Source: Lentzea terrae | GTDB lineage: Bacteria > Actinomycetota > Actinomycetes > Mycobacteriales > Pseudonocardiaceae | DNA: 64,000 bases | Assembly (NCBI RefSeq): GCF_003265345.1 | Contig: NZ_QFWW01000037.1 | Span: 99,534 to 163,533 of the forward strand | Direction of reading: 5' to 3' | Part shown: positions 47,527 through 56,667 of the stretch, piece after piece | How the letters are laid out: each line of letters opens with the position of its first letter | How positions within the stretch are numbered: position 1 is the first letter of the stretch | Made by a program: the position numbers and the translations under genes | The notes under the pieces: generated by a model | Seen by the model: only the letters and a program-made list of their open reading frames with translations | Told to the model about the DNA's origin: nothing | Databases searched by the model: none

Positions 47527-48285
47527 ATGGAGATCTCGGGTACCGCGGCCATCGTCACCGGTGGCGCGTCCGGTCTCGGCGGCGCGACCGCACGTGCGCT
47601 GGCGGCGCGTGGAGCGCAGGTGTTCGCGCTCGACCTGCCCAGCGCCATCGAGAAGGCCGAAGCCGTCGAGAACGTCACCTACCTGGCCGCCGACGTGACC
47701 TCAGGGGAAGAGGTCCAGGCCGCCGTCGACACCGCGGCCGGCTCCGGCGCCCCGCTGCGCATCACGGTGAACTGCGCGGGCATCGGCCCGTCGACCAGGA
47801 CCGTCGGCAAGACCGGCCCGCACGACCTCGACCTCTACCGCAAGGTCATCGAGGTCAACCTGATCGGCACGTTCAACGTGCTGCGCCTGGCCGCCGCCGC
47901 GATGGGCAAGACCGAGGAGCTCGAGCACGGCGCCCGCGGCGTCATCATCAACACCGCGTCGATCGCCGCGTTCGACGGTCAGATCGGCCAGGTCGCCTAC
48001 GCCTCGTCCAAGGGCGGCGTCGTCGGCATGACCCTGCCGGCCGCCCGCGACCTGTCGAGCGTCGGCATCCGCGTGCTGACCATCGCGCCCGGCATCGTCG
48101 ACACCCCGATGCTCGCCACGGTCTCCGACGAGTTCCGCGCGGGCCTCGCCGCCGGGATCCCGTTCCCGAAGCGTCTGGCCCAGCCGACCGAGTACGCGCA
48201 GCTCGCGGTCTCGCTCGTCGAGCACGACTACCTGAACGGCGAGGTCATCCGCATGGACGGCGCTCTCCGCATGGCGCCCCGCTAA
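47527..48285 (+). CDS. SDR: 3-hydroxyacyl-CoA dehydrogenase (HSD10-like)
   Basis: A 252-residue [21 protein letters not shown] (cofactor), [26 protein letters not shown] with the catalytic YASSK, and [13 protein letters not shown]. The arrangement matches type-2 3-hydroxyacyl-CoA dehydrogenases of fatty-acid or branched-chain oxidation using NAD. Ribosome site GAGGAGG 8 nt before ATG. Overlaps the nuclease gene at the 3' end by 4 bp. Confidence 0.9.
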   Translation: MEISGTAAIVTGGASGLGGATARALAARGAQVFALDLPSAIEKAEAVENVTYLAADVTSGEEVQAAVDTAAGSGAPLRITVNCAGIGPSTRTVGKTGPHDLDLYRKVIEVNLIGTFNVLRLAAAAMGKTEELEHGARGVIINTASIAAFDGQIGQVAYASSKGGVVGMTLPAARDLSSVGIRVLTIAPGIVDTPMLATVSDEFRAGLAAGIPFPKRLAQPTEYAQLAVSLVEHDYLNGEVIRMDGALRMAPR

Positions 48286-49925
48286 AGGTCGCCGGCAAAA
48301 GGCAGCTTGGACATCGCGTCCGAGGTCATCCACTCGCGCAGGCGGTGGGTGGCCCGGACGTCGTCCTCGTTGTACTCGAGCAGCCGTCGGCGCTGCTCGA
48401 CGTCGAGCGCGTCGCCGTTCATCCCCACGGCCGACCGGTACCAGCGCATGGAGTTCTCGCCGCCCGCCTCCGGGTCGCGCCACGCGAACCCCGCCGCCGG
48501 CGCGATGATCTTCAGGCCCTTGCCGTGCGCACACAGGAACTGCTCGCGGACGATCCCGAACAGGTCCACCCACGAGTCCGACCCGATGAACTCCTTGATC
48601 TGGGCGATGGTCGGAATCCCCGGCTTGCCGGCGAACCGTTCCGCCGAAGCCAGCAGCCAGCGGTTCTCCGCGAGCTCGTTGTAGCAGTAGGCGTGGAACG
48701 ACAGCCCGCGCGCTTTCGCCCGCAGCCGGACACCGGTGAGCCAGGTCCAGAACTCGGCGAACGAACGGGCCTCGTCGTCGCACGGCAGCGCGTCCCACGT
48801 GACGAACGAGCGGTACCCGTGCTCCTCGTCGATGTCCTTTCCGGACAGCAGGCAGCCCCACATGTACGCGCCGAGGTCGCCGAAGCTCTCCATGTCGACG
48901 TCGACCTCGACGTCCGCGCGCGGCACCTTCATCTCGGGCACGCGGCGGACCAGGGTGAGATCCCGCAGCCAGGCCCGTGCGAGCACGACCGCGTCCCCGA
49001 ACGGCATGCCGACGAGCTGGATCGGGCCCTCCGCCAGCGGGTCCAGCGCGGCCAGATCGTCCACAGTGGACAGTCCAGCCTTCCGCAGCGCCACGGCGTC
49101 CTCGCCGCGCACGACGAGGCTGACGTCCCTGCCCTGCTTGAGATCGCTGTCGCAGGTCGGCCACCACGGGCAGGTCTTGCAGTCGACGATCCGCGACGGC
49201 CTGGCCAGCGCGTCCCGCTGGTTCACGGCCGCCAGCGCGACGGCGAGCCGGTCGGAGAACCTGGCGTCGTACTCGGCCAGCGCGTTGCGGCCGCCCGGCC
49301 ACGTCGGCGCCTCCAGGTCGTGCCACAGCACGACGTCCGCGTCCATGCCGATCACGCCACCGGTCGCGCGGCCGTGCGCGGCGTACCCGGCGGCCTGCAG
49401 CTGCCGTTGGGCGTGCGCCAGTCGCAGCTGGTCGCGCGGCTGCGGCCGGACCTTGCGGTGCGGGTCCGTGCGGCTGCCACCGGGCAACGGCATGGTCAAC
49501 GGGCTCGTGCGCGCGCCCTGGCCGGGATCGGTGATCTTGTGCCGCACCACGAGCACCGGCACGTACCCGGTGGTGTCCTTGACCAGCAGGTCGATGCCAC
49601 CGCGCCGGCCACCGCGCGGGTCACGCGGCAACGCGGCGCCCCAGATGTACTGCGCGCCCATCTCCATCGCGGCGAGCGTGACGCGTTCGCGGTCCGCACT
49701 GCGCACGTCCGGTCCGTTCGGCACCTCGAAGAAGTTCGAGCCGACGATCCGGCCGAGCGCGTCCGCCACCGCGCGACGATGGTTCGTCGCGTCCGCTTTC
49801 CGTTGTTCCGAAGCCGGATCCGGCGCCGCTTTGGGAGCGTCGCGCATCTCCGGATCGTTTTCGAGGTGCACCCGCCGCCGACAACGAGTGACCACGCCGG
49901 CGTCTAGCTGCACCTGGGAAGTCAC
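48282..49925 (-). CDS. TM0106-family RecB-like nuclease
   Basis: A 547-residue protein of the TM0106 group. N-terminal RecB-type nuclease region (GGIDLLVKDTTGYVPVLVVRHK), an iron-sulfur-like Cys cluster (DCKTCPWWPTCDSD, near 250), a helix-hairpin-helix-like region and a C-terminal RNase H-like 3'-5' exonuclease domain (VDVDMESFGDLGAYMWG, LEYNEDDVRATHRLREWM). These proteins are linked to DNA repair or processing but are not characterised in detail. ATG or GTG near 49925 starts. Confidence 0.82.
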   Translation of the reverse strand: MTSQVQLDAGVVTRCRRRVHLENDPEMRDAPKAAPDPASEQRKADATNHRRAVADALGRIVGSNFFEVPNGPDVRSADRERVTLAAMEMGAQYIWGAALPRDPRGGRRGGIDLLVKDTTGYVPVLVVRHKITDPGQGARTSPLTMPLPGGSRTDPHRKVRPQPRDQLRLAHAQRQLQAAGYAAHGRATGGVIGMDADVVLWHDLEAPTWPGGRNALAEYDARFSDRLAVALAAVNQRDALARPSRIVDCKTCPWWPTCDSDLKQGRDVSLVVRGEDAVALRKAGLSTVDDLAALDPLAEGPIQLVGMPFGDAVVLARAWLRDLTLVRRVPEMKVPRADVEVDVDMESFGDLGAYMWGCLLSGKDIDEEHGYRSFVTWDALPCDDEARSFAEFWTWLTGVRLRAKARGLSFHAYCYNELAENRWLLASAERFAGKPGIPTIAQIKEFIGSDSWVDLFGIVREQFLCAHGKGLKIIAPAAGFAWRDPEAGGENSMRWYRSAVGMNGDALDVEQRRRLLEYNEDDVRATHRLREWMTSDAMSKLPFAGDL

Positions 49926-50007
49926 AGCAGCAGGGTATGTCGCGCGTCGACCTCATGTGTCAGCAACCTGGGCAGTAAGTTTCTCGTGACGGAGGAGGTG
50001 TACCCGA

Positions 50008-50442
50008 ATGGCGCGCAAAACCGGCCATCTGATCACGCCCAAGAGGGCCAAGAACCTGGTCGGAGTGGCAAAGGTGCTCGCCCCGGCGCTCATTCCGGTC
50101 CTTGCCCCGGTACTCGCCCGCGGCGCCGGGATGCTGAGTGAGCAGTACGACCGCTATCGCGCCCGCCGCCTCGGCATCGACGTCGCGGACATCGGCAAGT
50201 ACTCGGGTTACGGCGCCCGGCTGCACGCGCGAATTGTGGGCTTTTCCGACTCGCTGGAGTCTTTGCGCGCTTCCGACGAAGCATGGGTTTCCAAGACCGA
50301 GGCTCGGCTCGCCCAACTCCTCGCCGCTGTGCGCGCTTCCGAACGCATGCCGACGGCCCGGCGCAAAGCCGCGCACCGGGCCGTCGGGACTGATCTGGAC
50401 GTGTTGGAGCAGGACCTGCTCAAGCGTTTGAACGTGCGCTGA
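50008..50442 (+). CDS. DUF6474 family protein
   Basis: A 144-residue basic protein: ARKTGHLITPKRAKNLVGVA, an amphipathic hydrophobic stretch (VLAPALIPVLAPVLARGAG), LGIDVADIGKYSGYGARLHARI, then a charged helical tail. Conserved in actinobacteria as DUF6474; function unknown. Strong ribosome site GGAGGAGG. Converges on the BCCT transporter gene with a 23-bp overlap. Confidence 0.85.
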   Translation: MARKTGHLITPKRAKNLVGVAKVLAPALIPVLAPVLARGAGMLSEQYDRYRARRLGIDVADIGKYSGYGARLHARIVGFSDSLESLRASDEAWVSKTEARLAQLLAAVRASERMPTARRKAAHRAVGTDLDVLEQDLLKRLNVR

Positions 50443-52069
50443 CCTCTGGCGTCTTGCCGGTCACCTCGGCCACGGCCTTGACCGCCGCCTCCTCGACCAC
50501 CTGGCCGGGGTCGAGGTGCGCGGTGACCTCCTCCATCACCTCGGCAACGCGTTCCTCGCGCCGGATCATCGGATCCGAGCGGAGATCACGAGCCAGCGAG
50601 ACGCACAGACCCACCATCACGACCATGAACGGCAACGCCGCGATGATCGTGAGGTTCTGCAGCCCTGTCAGCGCGTTCGACCCGCCGACGAGCAGCATCA
50701 CCGCGGCGACGGCACCGGTCAGCACGCCCCAGAAGATCACCACGGGCTTCGTCGGCCGGATCGTCCCCTCCTGGGAGAGCGTTCCCATCACGATCGAGGC
50801 GGCGTCCGCACCGGACACGAAGAAGATCGCCACCAGCACCATCACCACGACCCCGGCGATCGCCGCCAGCGGGAACTGGTCGAGCAACGCGAAGAGCTGC
50901 GACTCCGGGGTCGCCTGGCCGGCCAGGTCGACGCCGCGGCGCTGCTCGAAGATCGCCGTCCCGCCCAGGATCGCGAACCACACCAGCGACACCGCGGACG
51001 GCACCAGGATCACGCCGGCCACGAACTGCTTGATCGTGCGGCCGCGCGAGATCCGCGCGATGAACATGCCGACGAACGGCGTCCACGAGATCCACCAGGC
51101 CCAGTAGAAGATCGTCCACCCGGACAGCCAGGTCTCGGTCGCGTCGCCACCGGCGGCAGCGGTACGACCCGCCATCGTGGCGAGCTCGCGGAAGTAGTCA
51201 CCGAGAGCCGTGGGCAGCAGGTTCAGGATGAACACGGTCGGCCCGACCACGAACAGGAACAGCGCCAGCGTCACGGCCAGCACCATGTTGATGTTCGACA
51301 GCCACTGGATGCCCTTCGCGACACCCGAGACGGCGGACGCGACGAAAGCCACGGTCAACACGGCGATGATCGCGACGAGCACACCCTTGCCGACGTTGCC
51401 GGTCCAGCCGGCGGCCTCCAGCCCGCTGCCGATCTGCAGCGCACCCAGTCCCAGCGAGGCGGCCGAGCCGAACAGCGTCGCGAAGATCGCCATCACGTCG
51501 ATCGCACGGCCCCAGCCCGAGGCCGCCCTGCGTCCCAGCAGCGGCGCGAAGGCCGCGCTGATCAGCGAAGACCGGCCGCGGCGGAAGCTGCCGTACGCGA
51601 TCGCGATGCCGACGACGGCGTAGATGGCCCACGGATGCAGCGTCCAGTGGAACAACGTGGTGGCCATCGCGGTTTCCAGCGGATCGCCGTCGGTACCGGG
51701 CGGCGGCTTCACGAAGTGGGTCAGCGGCTCGTTGACGCCGTAGAACATCAGACCGATGCCCATGCCTGCGCTGAACATCATCGCGACCCAGGAGACCGTC
51801 TTGAACTCGGGTTTCTCGTCGTCACGACCGAGTGGGATCTTGCCGTAGCGGCTGAACGCGAGCCAGAGCGCGAAGATCACGAACCCGGAGGCCGAGATCA
51901 CGAAGGCCCATCCCAGATGCTGGATGATCCAGCCCAGCGCCGTCTTCGACACGGACGCCAGACTGGACGTGCCGACGATTCCCCAGGTCACGAACGCAAG
52001 CGTCAGACCAGCGGCAACGCCGAACACGACCCGGTCGGTACGGCCCGGCTGGTCGCATTGGTTATGCAT
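50420..52069 (-). CDS. BCCT-family transporter (betaine/carnitine/choline)
   Basis: A 549-residue symporter of the BCCT family with 12 membrane helices. MMFSAGMGIGLMFYGVNEP and the signature GWTIFYWAWWISWTPFVGMF with ISRGRTI define the family. Its likely substrates are glycine betaine, choline or related osmolytes. The C-terminal cytoplasmic tail (about 70 residues, REERVAEVMEEVTAHLDPG) is moderately long and could sense osmotic state as in BetP. ATG 52069 divergent from the copper operon. Confidence 0.92.
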   Translation of the reverse strand: MHNQCDQPGRTDRVVFGVAAGLTLAFVTWGIVGTSSLASVSKTALGWIIQHLGWAFVISASGFVIFALWLAFSRYGKIPLGRDDEKPEFKTVSWVAMMFSAGMGIGLMFYGVNEPLTHFVKPPPGTDGDPLETAMATTLFHWTLHPWAIYAVVGIAIAYGSFRRGRSSLISAAFAPLLGRRAASGWGRAIDVMAIFATLFGSAASLGLGALQIGSGLEAAGWTGNVGKGVLVAIIAVLTVAFVASAVSGVAKGIQWLSNINMVLAVTLALFLFVVGPTVFILNLLPTALGDYFRELATMAGRTAAAGGDATETWLSGWTIFYWAWWISWTPFVGMFIARISRGRTIKQFVAGVILVPSAVSLVWFAILGGTAIFEQRRGVDLAGQATPESQLFALLDQFPLAAIAGVVVMVLVAIFFVSGADAASIVMGTLSQEGTIRPTKPVVIFWGVLTGAVAAVMLLVGGSNALTGLQNLTIIAALPFMVVMVGLCVSLARDLRSDPMIRREERVAEVMEEVTAHLDPGQVVEEAAVKAVAEVTGKTPEVSARSNA

Positions 52070-52127
52070 GCGAACCTAGCTACCCGCTCATAGACCGGGG
52101 CAAACTCCTCCGATTACCCTCACCGAG

Positions 52128-52643
52128 GTGAGCACACGGTCGAGTGAGTTGCGCACCCTGCGTGGTGCCGCGCTCGCGTTGACCTCTGCCGCGCTCACGA
52201 TCGCCGCGCACGGACTGGGCGGCGGAGAGCTGTCGGAGTTCATCCACGCATTGCCGCTCGTCGTGCTGATCGCGTTCGCGGCGGCATCGCTCGCGGACAA
52301 GCGGACCGGGAAGCTCTCGGTCATCGCCGGCCTCGGCACGGCCCAGCTCGCCCAGCACCTGCTGCTGACCTGGGTGAACCACGAGCACAACAACACGCTC
52401 ACCGGGCAGATGTTCGTGGCGCACCTCGTCGCCGCGACGCTGACCGGCATCCTCCTGTTCCACGCGGAGAACGCCCTGTTCAGGCTGTTCTCCGCAGTCA
52501 CGCGCCTGATCCCCCGCAGGCTCACGCCGCTGCCGGTACGCAAGCCGCTGCGGACGTTCACCAGCACGCCTTACGTCGCGTACGCGCACGTGACGGACCT
52601 GAGGCGGGCGAACGGGCGGCGCGGGCCGCCCTGTGGTTCCTGA
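52128..52643 (+). CDS. Small membrane protein heading copper operon
   Basis: A 171-residue protein with four membrane helices (LTSAALTIAAHGLG, LPLVVLIAFAAASLA, LSVIAGLGTAQLAQHLLL, FVAHLVAATLTGILLFHAENALF) and several histidines between them (HGLGG, HALPL, WVNHEHNN). It precedes YcnI-CopC-CopD genes in the same direction, and the His-rich loops fit a copper link. GTG 52128 start. Similar proteins occur beside YcnI in actinobacteria. Confidence 0.75.
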   Translation: MSTRSSELRTLRGAALALTSAALTIAAHGLGGGELSEFIHALPLVVLIAFAAASLADKRTGKLSVIAGLGTAQLAQHLLLTWVNHEHNNTLTGQMFVAHLVAATLTGILLFHAENALFRLFSAVTRLIPRRLTPLPVRKPLRTFTSTPYVAYAHVTDLRRANGRRGPPCGS

Positions 52644-52688
52644 CACCCAAAACCCCTAATCCCTTTGGCAATCAGGAGCCACAACTTC

Positions 52689-53417
52689 ATGTCGACAAAT
52701 CGATTTGGCGTGCGCGCGCTCGCCGTCCTCGGCGTGGCCGGACTCGCGGTCCTCGGCACGCCCACCATCGCATCGGCGCACGTCAGCGCCCAGCCGTCGG
52801 AGTTCACCCAGGGCGGCCGCGCGACGTTCGCGTTCCGCGTCCCGAACGAGCGGGACAACGCGGGCACCACCAAGGTCGAGGTGACGCTGCCGCAGGACAC
52901 CCCGCTCACGTCGGTGCGCACCAAGCCGCTGGCCGGCTGGAAGTCCGAGGTCGTCAAGGGCAAGCTCGACAAGCCCGTGACGGTCGGCGGCAAGGAGATC
53001 ACCGAGGCCTACAAGACGATCACCTGGACCGCCGAGCCCGGCACCAAGATCGGGACGACCGAGTACCAGGAGTTCTTCGTCTCCCTCGGCACGCTGCCGG
53101 AGAAGGACACGCTCCTGCTCCCGGCCAAGCAGACCTACGAGAACGGCGAGGTCGTCGACTGGAGCCAGGCTCCCGGTGCCGACGGCAAGGAGCCGGAGCA
53201 CCCGGCGCCCGCGCTGAAGCTCGCCCCGAAGAAGGCCGGCGAGGACGGCCACGGCGGCCACGGCACGACTCCGGCGGCCAACAGCACCGACACCCACCAG
53301 GCGTCGGCAGGCTCCGACCAGACCGCCCGCTACCTCGGTGGCGCGGGTCTGGCCGTCGGCGCGCTCGGCCTGGGCTTCGGCGTCGGCGCCATCCTGCGTT
53401 CGCGGCGCAAGGCATGA
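52689..53417 (+). CDS. YcnI family copper-binding protein
   Basis: A 242-residue DUF1775 protein: signal peptide (about 1-30) with cleavage before HVSAQPSEF, the N-terminal His typical of Cu(II)-binding YcnI; mature beta-sandwich with AFRVPNERDNAGTTKVEVTL, WKSEVVKGKL and EFFVSLGTLP. A His/Gly-rich linker (GHGGHG) and a C-terminal helix anchor (LGGAGLAVGALGLGFGVGAI) follow. ATG 52689 chosen with AGGAG upstream. Overlaps copC by 4 bp. Confidence 0.92.
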   Translation: MSTNRFGVRALAVLGVAGLAVLGTPTIASAHVSAQPSEFTQGGRATFAFRVPNERDNAGTTKVEVTLPQDTPLTSVRTKPLAGWKSEVVKGKLDKPVTVGGKEITEAYKTITWTAEPGTKIGTTEYQEFFVSLGTLPEKDTLLLPAKQTYENGEVVDWSQAPGADGKEPEHPAPALKLAPKKAGEDGHGGHGTTPAANSTDTHQASAGSDQTARYLGGAGLAVGALGLGFGVGAILRSRRKA

Positions 53418-53941
53418 AGCGCGCGCTAGTCGCGTTCCTGTTCGCTGGTGCGGCCGTGCTCGTCACGGCCGCCCCCGCGGCGGCGCACAACGCACTGATC
53501 AGCAGCGACCCGAAGGACAAGACCTCGCTGGAGGCCGGTCCCTCGACGGTCACGCTGACGTTCGACCAGGACGTGCAGGGTGGCCAGGGCATCAACACGA
53601 TCTCGGTCGTCGACGCCAACGGCGGTCACTACGAGGTCGAAGGCGACCCGACGATCAAGGACAACGCGGTCTCCACGAAGGTCGCCGCGCTCGGCAAGGC
53701 CGGCCAGTACAAGATCGGCTACCGCATCCTGTCCGCGGACGGCCACCCCGTCTCCGGTGAGCTGACGTTCACGCTCACGAAGGACGGCACCGGCACGCCG
53801 CGCCAGGTCGAGGCAAAGGACCTCGTCGGCAGGCCGAACGGGGACGGCCTGCCCATCTGGGTGTGGATCGTCGGCGCCGTGGTGCTGCTCGGCGGTGGCG
53901 TGTTCTTCGCCCTGCGCGGCGGCGGAGGCGCGAAGGCATGA
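53414..53941 (+). CDS. CopC-domain copper-binding protein
   Basis: A 175-residue exported protein. Signal peptide ends AAA, mature N-terminal His in HNALISSDPKD, SADGHPVSGELTF in the C-terminal strand, matching the Cu(II) site of CopC. A membrane helix near 150-168 (IWVWIVGAVVLLGGGVFFAL) anchors it. The ATGA start overlap with YcnI indicates coupling. Confidence 0.92.
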   Translation: MKRALVAFLFAGAAVLVTAAPAAAHNALISSDPKDKTSLEAGPSTVTLTFDQDVQGGQGINTISVVDANGGHYEVEGDPTIKDNAVSTKVAALGKAGQYKIGYRILSADGHPVSGELTFTLTKDGTGTPRQVEAKDLVGRPNGDGLPIWVWIVGAVVLLGGGVFFALRGGGGAKA

Positions 53942-54957
53942 GCGACGTCCGGACCGCCGCCCCCTCCCACTACCGCGTGCTCGCCGGGCTCGTCCTCGGC
54001 GCGCTCGCGGGCATCGCGCTCGGCCTCGTGCTGGCACCACCCGTCGTGGTCGCCGGGGTCGTCGACGCCGGGGCGGCGGTCCGGTACGGCCTGCCGGTCA
54101 CTCGGGTGCTGCTGGACGTCTCGGCGACCATCGTCGTCGGACTCTCGATCCTGCCGAAACTGCTCGGCTTCGACCGGCCCACGCACACCGAACCGGTGCT
54201 GCGCCTCGCCCGGCCGGCCGCGGTGGTCGCCGCCGCCGTCTGGGTGGTCACGGCACTGCTGGCGATCGTCCTGCAGGCCGCTGAGCTGCGGCCGGGCACG
54301 GAAGTCAGCATCGGCAACGCGATCGACTACATCGCGAACGTCGGTGCCGGCAAGGGCCTGCTGTTCAGCGCGGCCTGCGCGTTCGTCTACCTGCTGGTCG
54401 GCGTCATGGCCGTGCGCAGCGGCGAGTCGGTGCCCGCCGAACTGCGGATTCTGATCTCGATGTTCGGCCTGCTGCCGATCCCGGTGACCGGGCACGCCTC
54501 CAACTGGAAGTACCACGACTACTCGATGGTCTCCATGGAGCTGCACGTGCTGGGCGCCGCGGCGTGGACGGGCGGGCTCGGCGCGTTGATGGCGCTGGTC
54601 GCCTACCGCAAGGGACTGCTCGCGGTCGCGCTGCCGAAGTTCTCCAAGGTCGCGACCATCAGCCTGATCGTCGTCACGGTGACGGGCCTGTTCAACGGGC
54701 TGCTGGAGCTGATCCTCAACCCCGTCGTGCCGTTCCCGCAGTCGATGTTCACCACCGGCTACGGGTTGCTGTTCCTCGGCAAGGCGGTCTGCGCCGTGGC
54801 GATCGCCGTGCTCGGCGCGCACATCCGGTGGCGGTTGCTTCCGAAGATCTCGCAGCACAAGGTCACCGCGATCGTGCAGTGGGCGATCCTCGAAGTGACG
54901 ATCATGGGCGTCGCGTTCGGCCTCGCCGTGATCCTCAGCCGGGCACCCGTCAGCTGA
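53938..54957 (+). CDS. CopD-domain membrane protein
   Basis: A 339-residue protein with about eight membrane helices and the CopD signature PIPVTGHASNWKYHDYSM and MELHVLGAAAWTGGLGALM. With CopC and YcnI it probably moves copper across the membrane for cuproenzyme assembly. ATG 53938 overlaps the copC stop (ATGA). Ends in an 8-bp convergent overlap with a LysR gene. Confidence 0.9.
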   Translation: MSDVRTAAPSHYRVLAGLVLGALAGIALGLVLAPPVVVAGVVDAGAAVRYGLPVTRVLLDVSATIVVGLSILPKLLGFDRPTHTEPVLRLARPAAVVAAAVWVVTALLAIVLQAAELRPGTEVSIGNAIDYIANVGAGKGLLFSAACAFVYLLVGVMAVRSGESVPAELRILISMFGLLPIPVTGHASNWKYHDYSMVSMELHVLGAAAWTGGLGALMALVAYRKGLLAVALPKFSKVATISLIVVTVTGLFNGLLELILNPVVPFPQSMFTTGYGLLFLGKAVCAVAIAVLGAHIRWRLLPKISQHKVTAIVQWAILEVTIMGVAFGLAVILSRAPVS

Positions 54958-55777
54958 ACCCCATCGCCACGCGCACCAGGTCAGCGACAGCACGCGACCT
55001 GCTGTGGGGCGGCCAGGCGATCACCGTCGTCACCTTCGGCGCGTCCACCACCGGCACCGCGACCAGGCCTTCGAGCAGGCCCGTGCGCACGACTTCCGGC
55101 ATGACCGCGACCGCACGGCCGAGCGAGATCATCTGGAACAGCTGCGTCCCGTTGTGCACCTCCACGCCGGGGCCTGGCAGGTAGGTGCCGTCGGGCTCCG
55201 GCCAGCGCGCGAGCTCCGGCAGGTCGACGACGTCGGCCATCCTCAGCTGCGCCGCGCCGGCCAGCGGATGCGAGGTCGACAGGATCGCGAACTGGCTCTC
55301 GGTGTGCAGGGCCTCCACGTCGAGACCCGCGGTCGAGTCGTACGGCTCGTGCAGGATCGCCACGTCGGCGCGTCCGTCGAGCAGGGGTTGCCGGGCGTGG
55401 GCCTCGCACAACAGCAGGTCGACGGCGACCGCACCGGGTTCGGCGGCGTAGGCGTCGAGCAGCTTCGCCAGCAGTTCGCTGGAGCCCCCTGCCTTGGCGG
55501 CCAGCACCAGCGAAGGCCGGTCGACGGTGCGGGTTCGCCGCTCGGCCGCGGCGACCGCGCCGAGGATCGCCCTTCCCTCGGTCAGCAGCACCGCGCCCGC
55601 CTCGGTGAGCGAGACCTTGCGGCTGGTGCGGGTCAGCAACGCGACGCCGAGCCGTTGCTCGAGCTGGGCGATCGTCCGCGACAACGGCGGCTGGGCGATG
55701 CCGAGCCGGTCGGCGGCCCGGCCGAAGTGCAGTTCTTCCGCGACCGCGACGAAGTACCGAAGCTCTCGGGTCTCCAC
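54950..55777 (-). CDS. LysR family transcriptional regulator
   Basis: A 275-residue LTTR: N-terminal winged helix (LRYFVAVAEELHFGRAADRL, IAQPPLSRTIAQLEQRLGV, LLTRTSRKVSLTEAG) and a C-terminal effector-binding domain. GTG 55777 start. Divergent from the SDR gene at 55865 across an 87-bp gap containing a clear T-N11-A palindrome, so it presumably controls that gene and itself. Inducer unknown. Confidence 0.92.
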   Translation of the reverse strand: METRELRYFVAVAEELHFGRAADRLGIAQPPLSRTIAQLEQRLGVALLTRTSRKVSLTEAGAVLLTEGRAILGAVAAAERRTRTVDRPSLVLAAKAGGSSELLAKLLDAYAAEPGAVAVDLLLCEAHARQPLLDGRADVAILHEPYDSTAGLDVEALHTESQFAILSTSHPLAGAAQLRMADVVDLPELARWPEPDGTYLPGPGVEVHNGTQLFQMISLGRAVAVMPEVVRTGLLEGLVAVPVVDAPKVTTVIAWPPHSRSRAVADLVRVAMGFS

Positions 55778-55790
55778 GCGTTCACGCTAT

Positions 55791-55809
55791 CGATACCGGC
55801 CGGGTATCG
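55791..55809. promoter_or_regulatory. LysR operator CGATACC-N5-GGTATCG
   Basis: A perfect 7-bp inverted repeat with 5-bp centre, containing T-N11-A (ATAC-N7-GTAT), the LTTR consensus. It is 14 bp upstream of the LysR start and 55 bp upstream of the SDR start. Confidence 0.75.
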
Positions 55810-55864
55810 CTGCCACACCGAAGTGATGTTGGTCTTGAACGCGGACCGGACCACGATCAAATGC

Positions 55865-56584
55865 ATGAGCGAACAGACGATTGCGCTGGTCACCGGCGCG
55901 AACAAGGGCATCGGGTACGAGATCGCGGCGGGACTGGGCGCCTTGGGGATGAGCGTCGGAGTCGGCGCACGGGACCGTCAGCGAGGCGAGGAAGCGGCGG
56001 CGAAGCTGCAGGCGGAGGGCGTTGACGCGTTCTTCGTGCCGTTGGACGTGACCGACGACGAGAGCACCACCGAAGCGGCCGCACTGTTCGAGGAGAGGTT
56101 CGGCCGGCTCGACGTGCTGGTCAACAACGCCGCCATCGCCGGAGGGTGGCCGGACCAGCCGTCGACGGCCACACCGGAGGGCATCAGGACGGTGGTGGAG
56201 ACCAACGTGATCGGAGTCGTCCGGGTCACCAACGCACTGTTGCCGCTGCTGAGGCGCTCAGCCAGGCCGCGAATCGTGAACCTGTCCAGCCACGTCGCGT
56301 CGCTGACCTTGCAGAGCACACCGGGTGTCACCCTCGGCGGGGTCAGCGGGACCTACTCGCCGTCGAAGACGTACCTGAACGCGATCACCGTGCAGTACGC
56401 GAAGGAACTGGAGAACATCAAGGTCAACGGCGCGTGCCCCGGCTATGTGGCGACCGATCTCAACGGCTTCCAGGGGACCGACACACCCGCGGAGGGAGCC
56501 AGGATCGCGATCAGGCTGGCCACCCTGCCCGACGACGGACCGACCGGGGGCCTGTTCGACCACAGCGGACCGGTGCCCTGGTGA
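55865..56584 (+). CDS. SDR family NAD(P)-dependent oxidoreductase
   Basis: A 239-residue classical SDR: VTGANKGIGYEIAAGL, VLVNNAAIAGG, IVNLSSHVASL and catalytic YSPSKTYLN. The sequence resembles carbonyl reductase-like SDRs that use NADPH. ATG 55865. Divergent from LysR. A parS-like 16-mer starts 2 bp after its stop. Confidence 0.9.
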   Translation: MSEQTIALVTGANKGIGYEIAAGLGALGMSVGVGARDRQRGEEAAAKLQAEGVDAFFVPLDVTDDESTTEAAALFEERFGRLDVLVNNAAIAGGWPDQPSTATPEGIRTVVETNVIGVVRVTNALLPLLRRSARPRIVNLSSHVASLTLQSTPGVTLGGVSGTYSPSKTYLNAITVQYAKELENIKVNGACPGYVATDLNGFQGTDTPAEGARIAIRLATLPDDGPTGGLFDHSGPVPW

Positions 56585-56585
56585 T

Positions 56586-56601
56586 TGTTCAACGTGAAAC
56601 A
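56586..56601. promoter_or_regulatory. parS-like sequence TGTTCAACGTGAAACA
   Basis: Matches the bacterial parS consensus TGTTTCACGTGAAACA at 14 of 16 positions; the right half CGTGAAACA is perfect. Lies directly after the SDR stop. No parA/parB nearby. Confidence 0.45.
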
Positions 56602-56667
56602 TCCACGACTCTGGGGCGCGGACTCGGTGAGTGGTCCGATCAGCGCGACGAGCTGCACACGAACGGA

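Noticed and set aside
50420-52127. Riboswitch upstream of BCCT transporter or copper operon
   Set aside because: The 58-bp divergent gap is too short and shows no recognised riboswitch core.
55835-55862. TTGAAC-16-TCAAAT promoter for SDR at 55865
   Set aside because: The predicted start of transcription would lie at or after the ATG.
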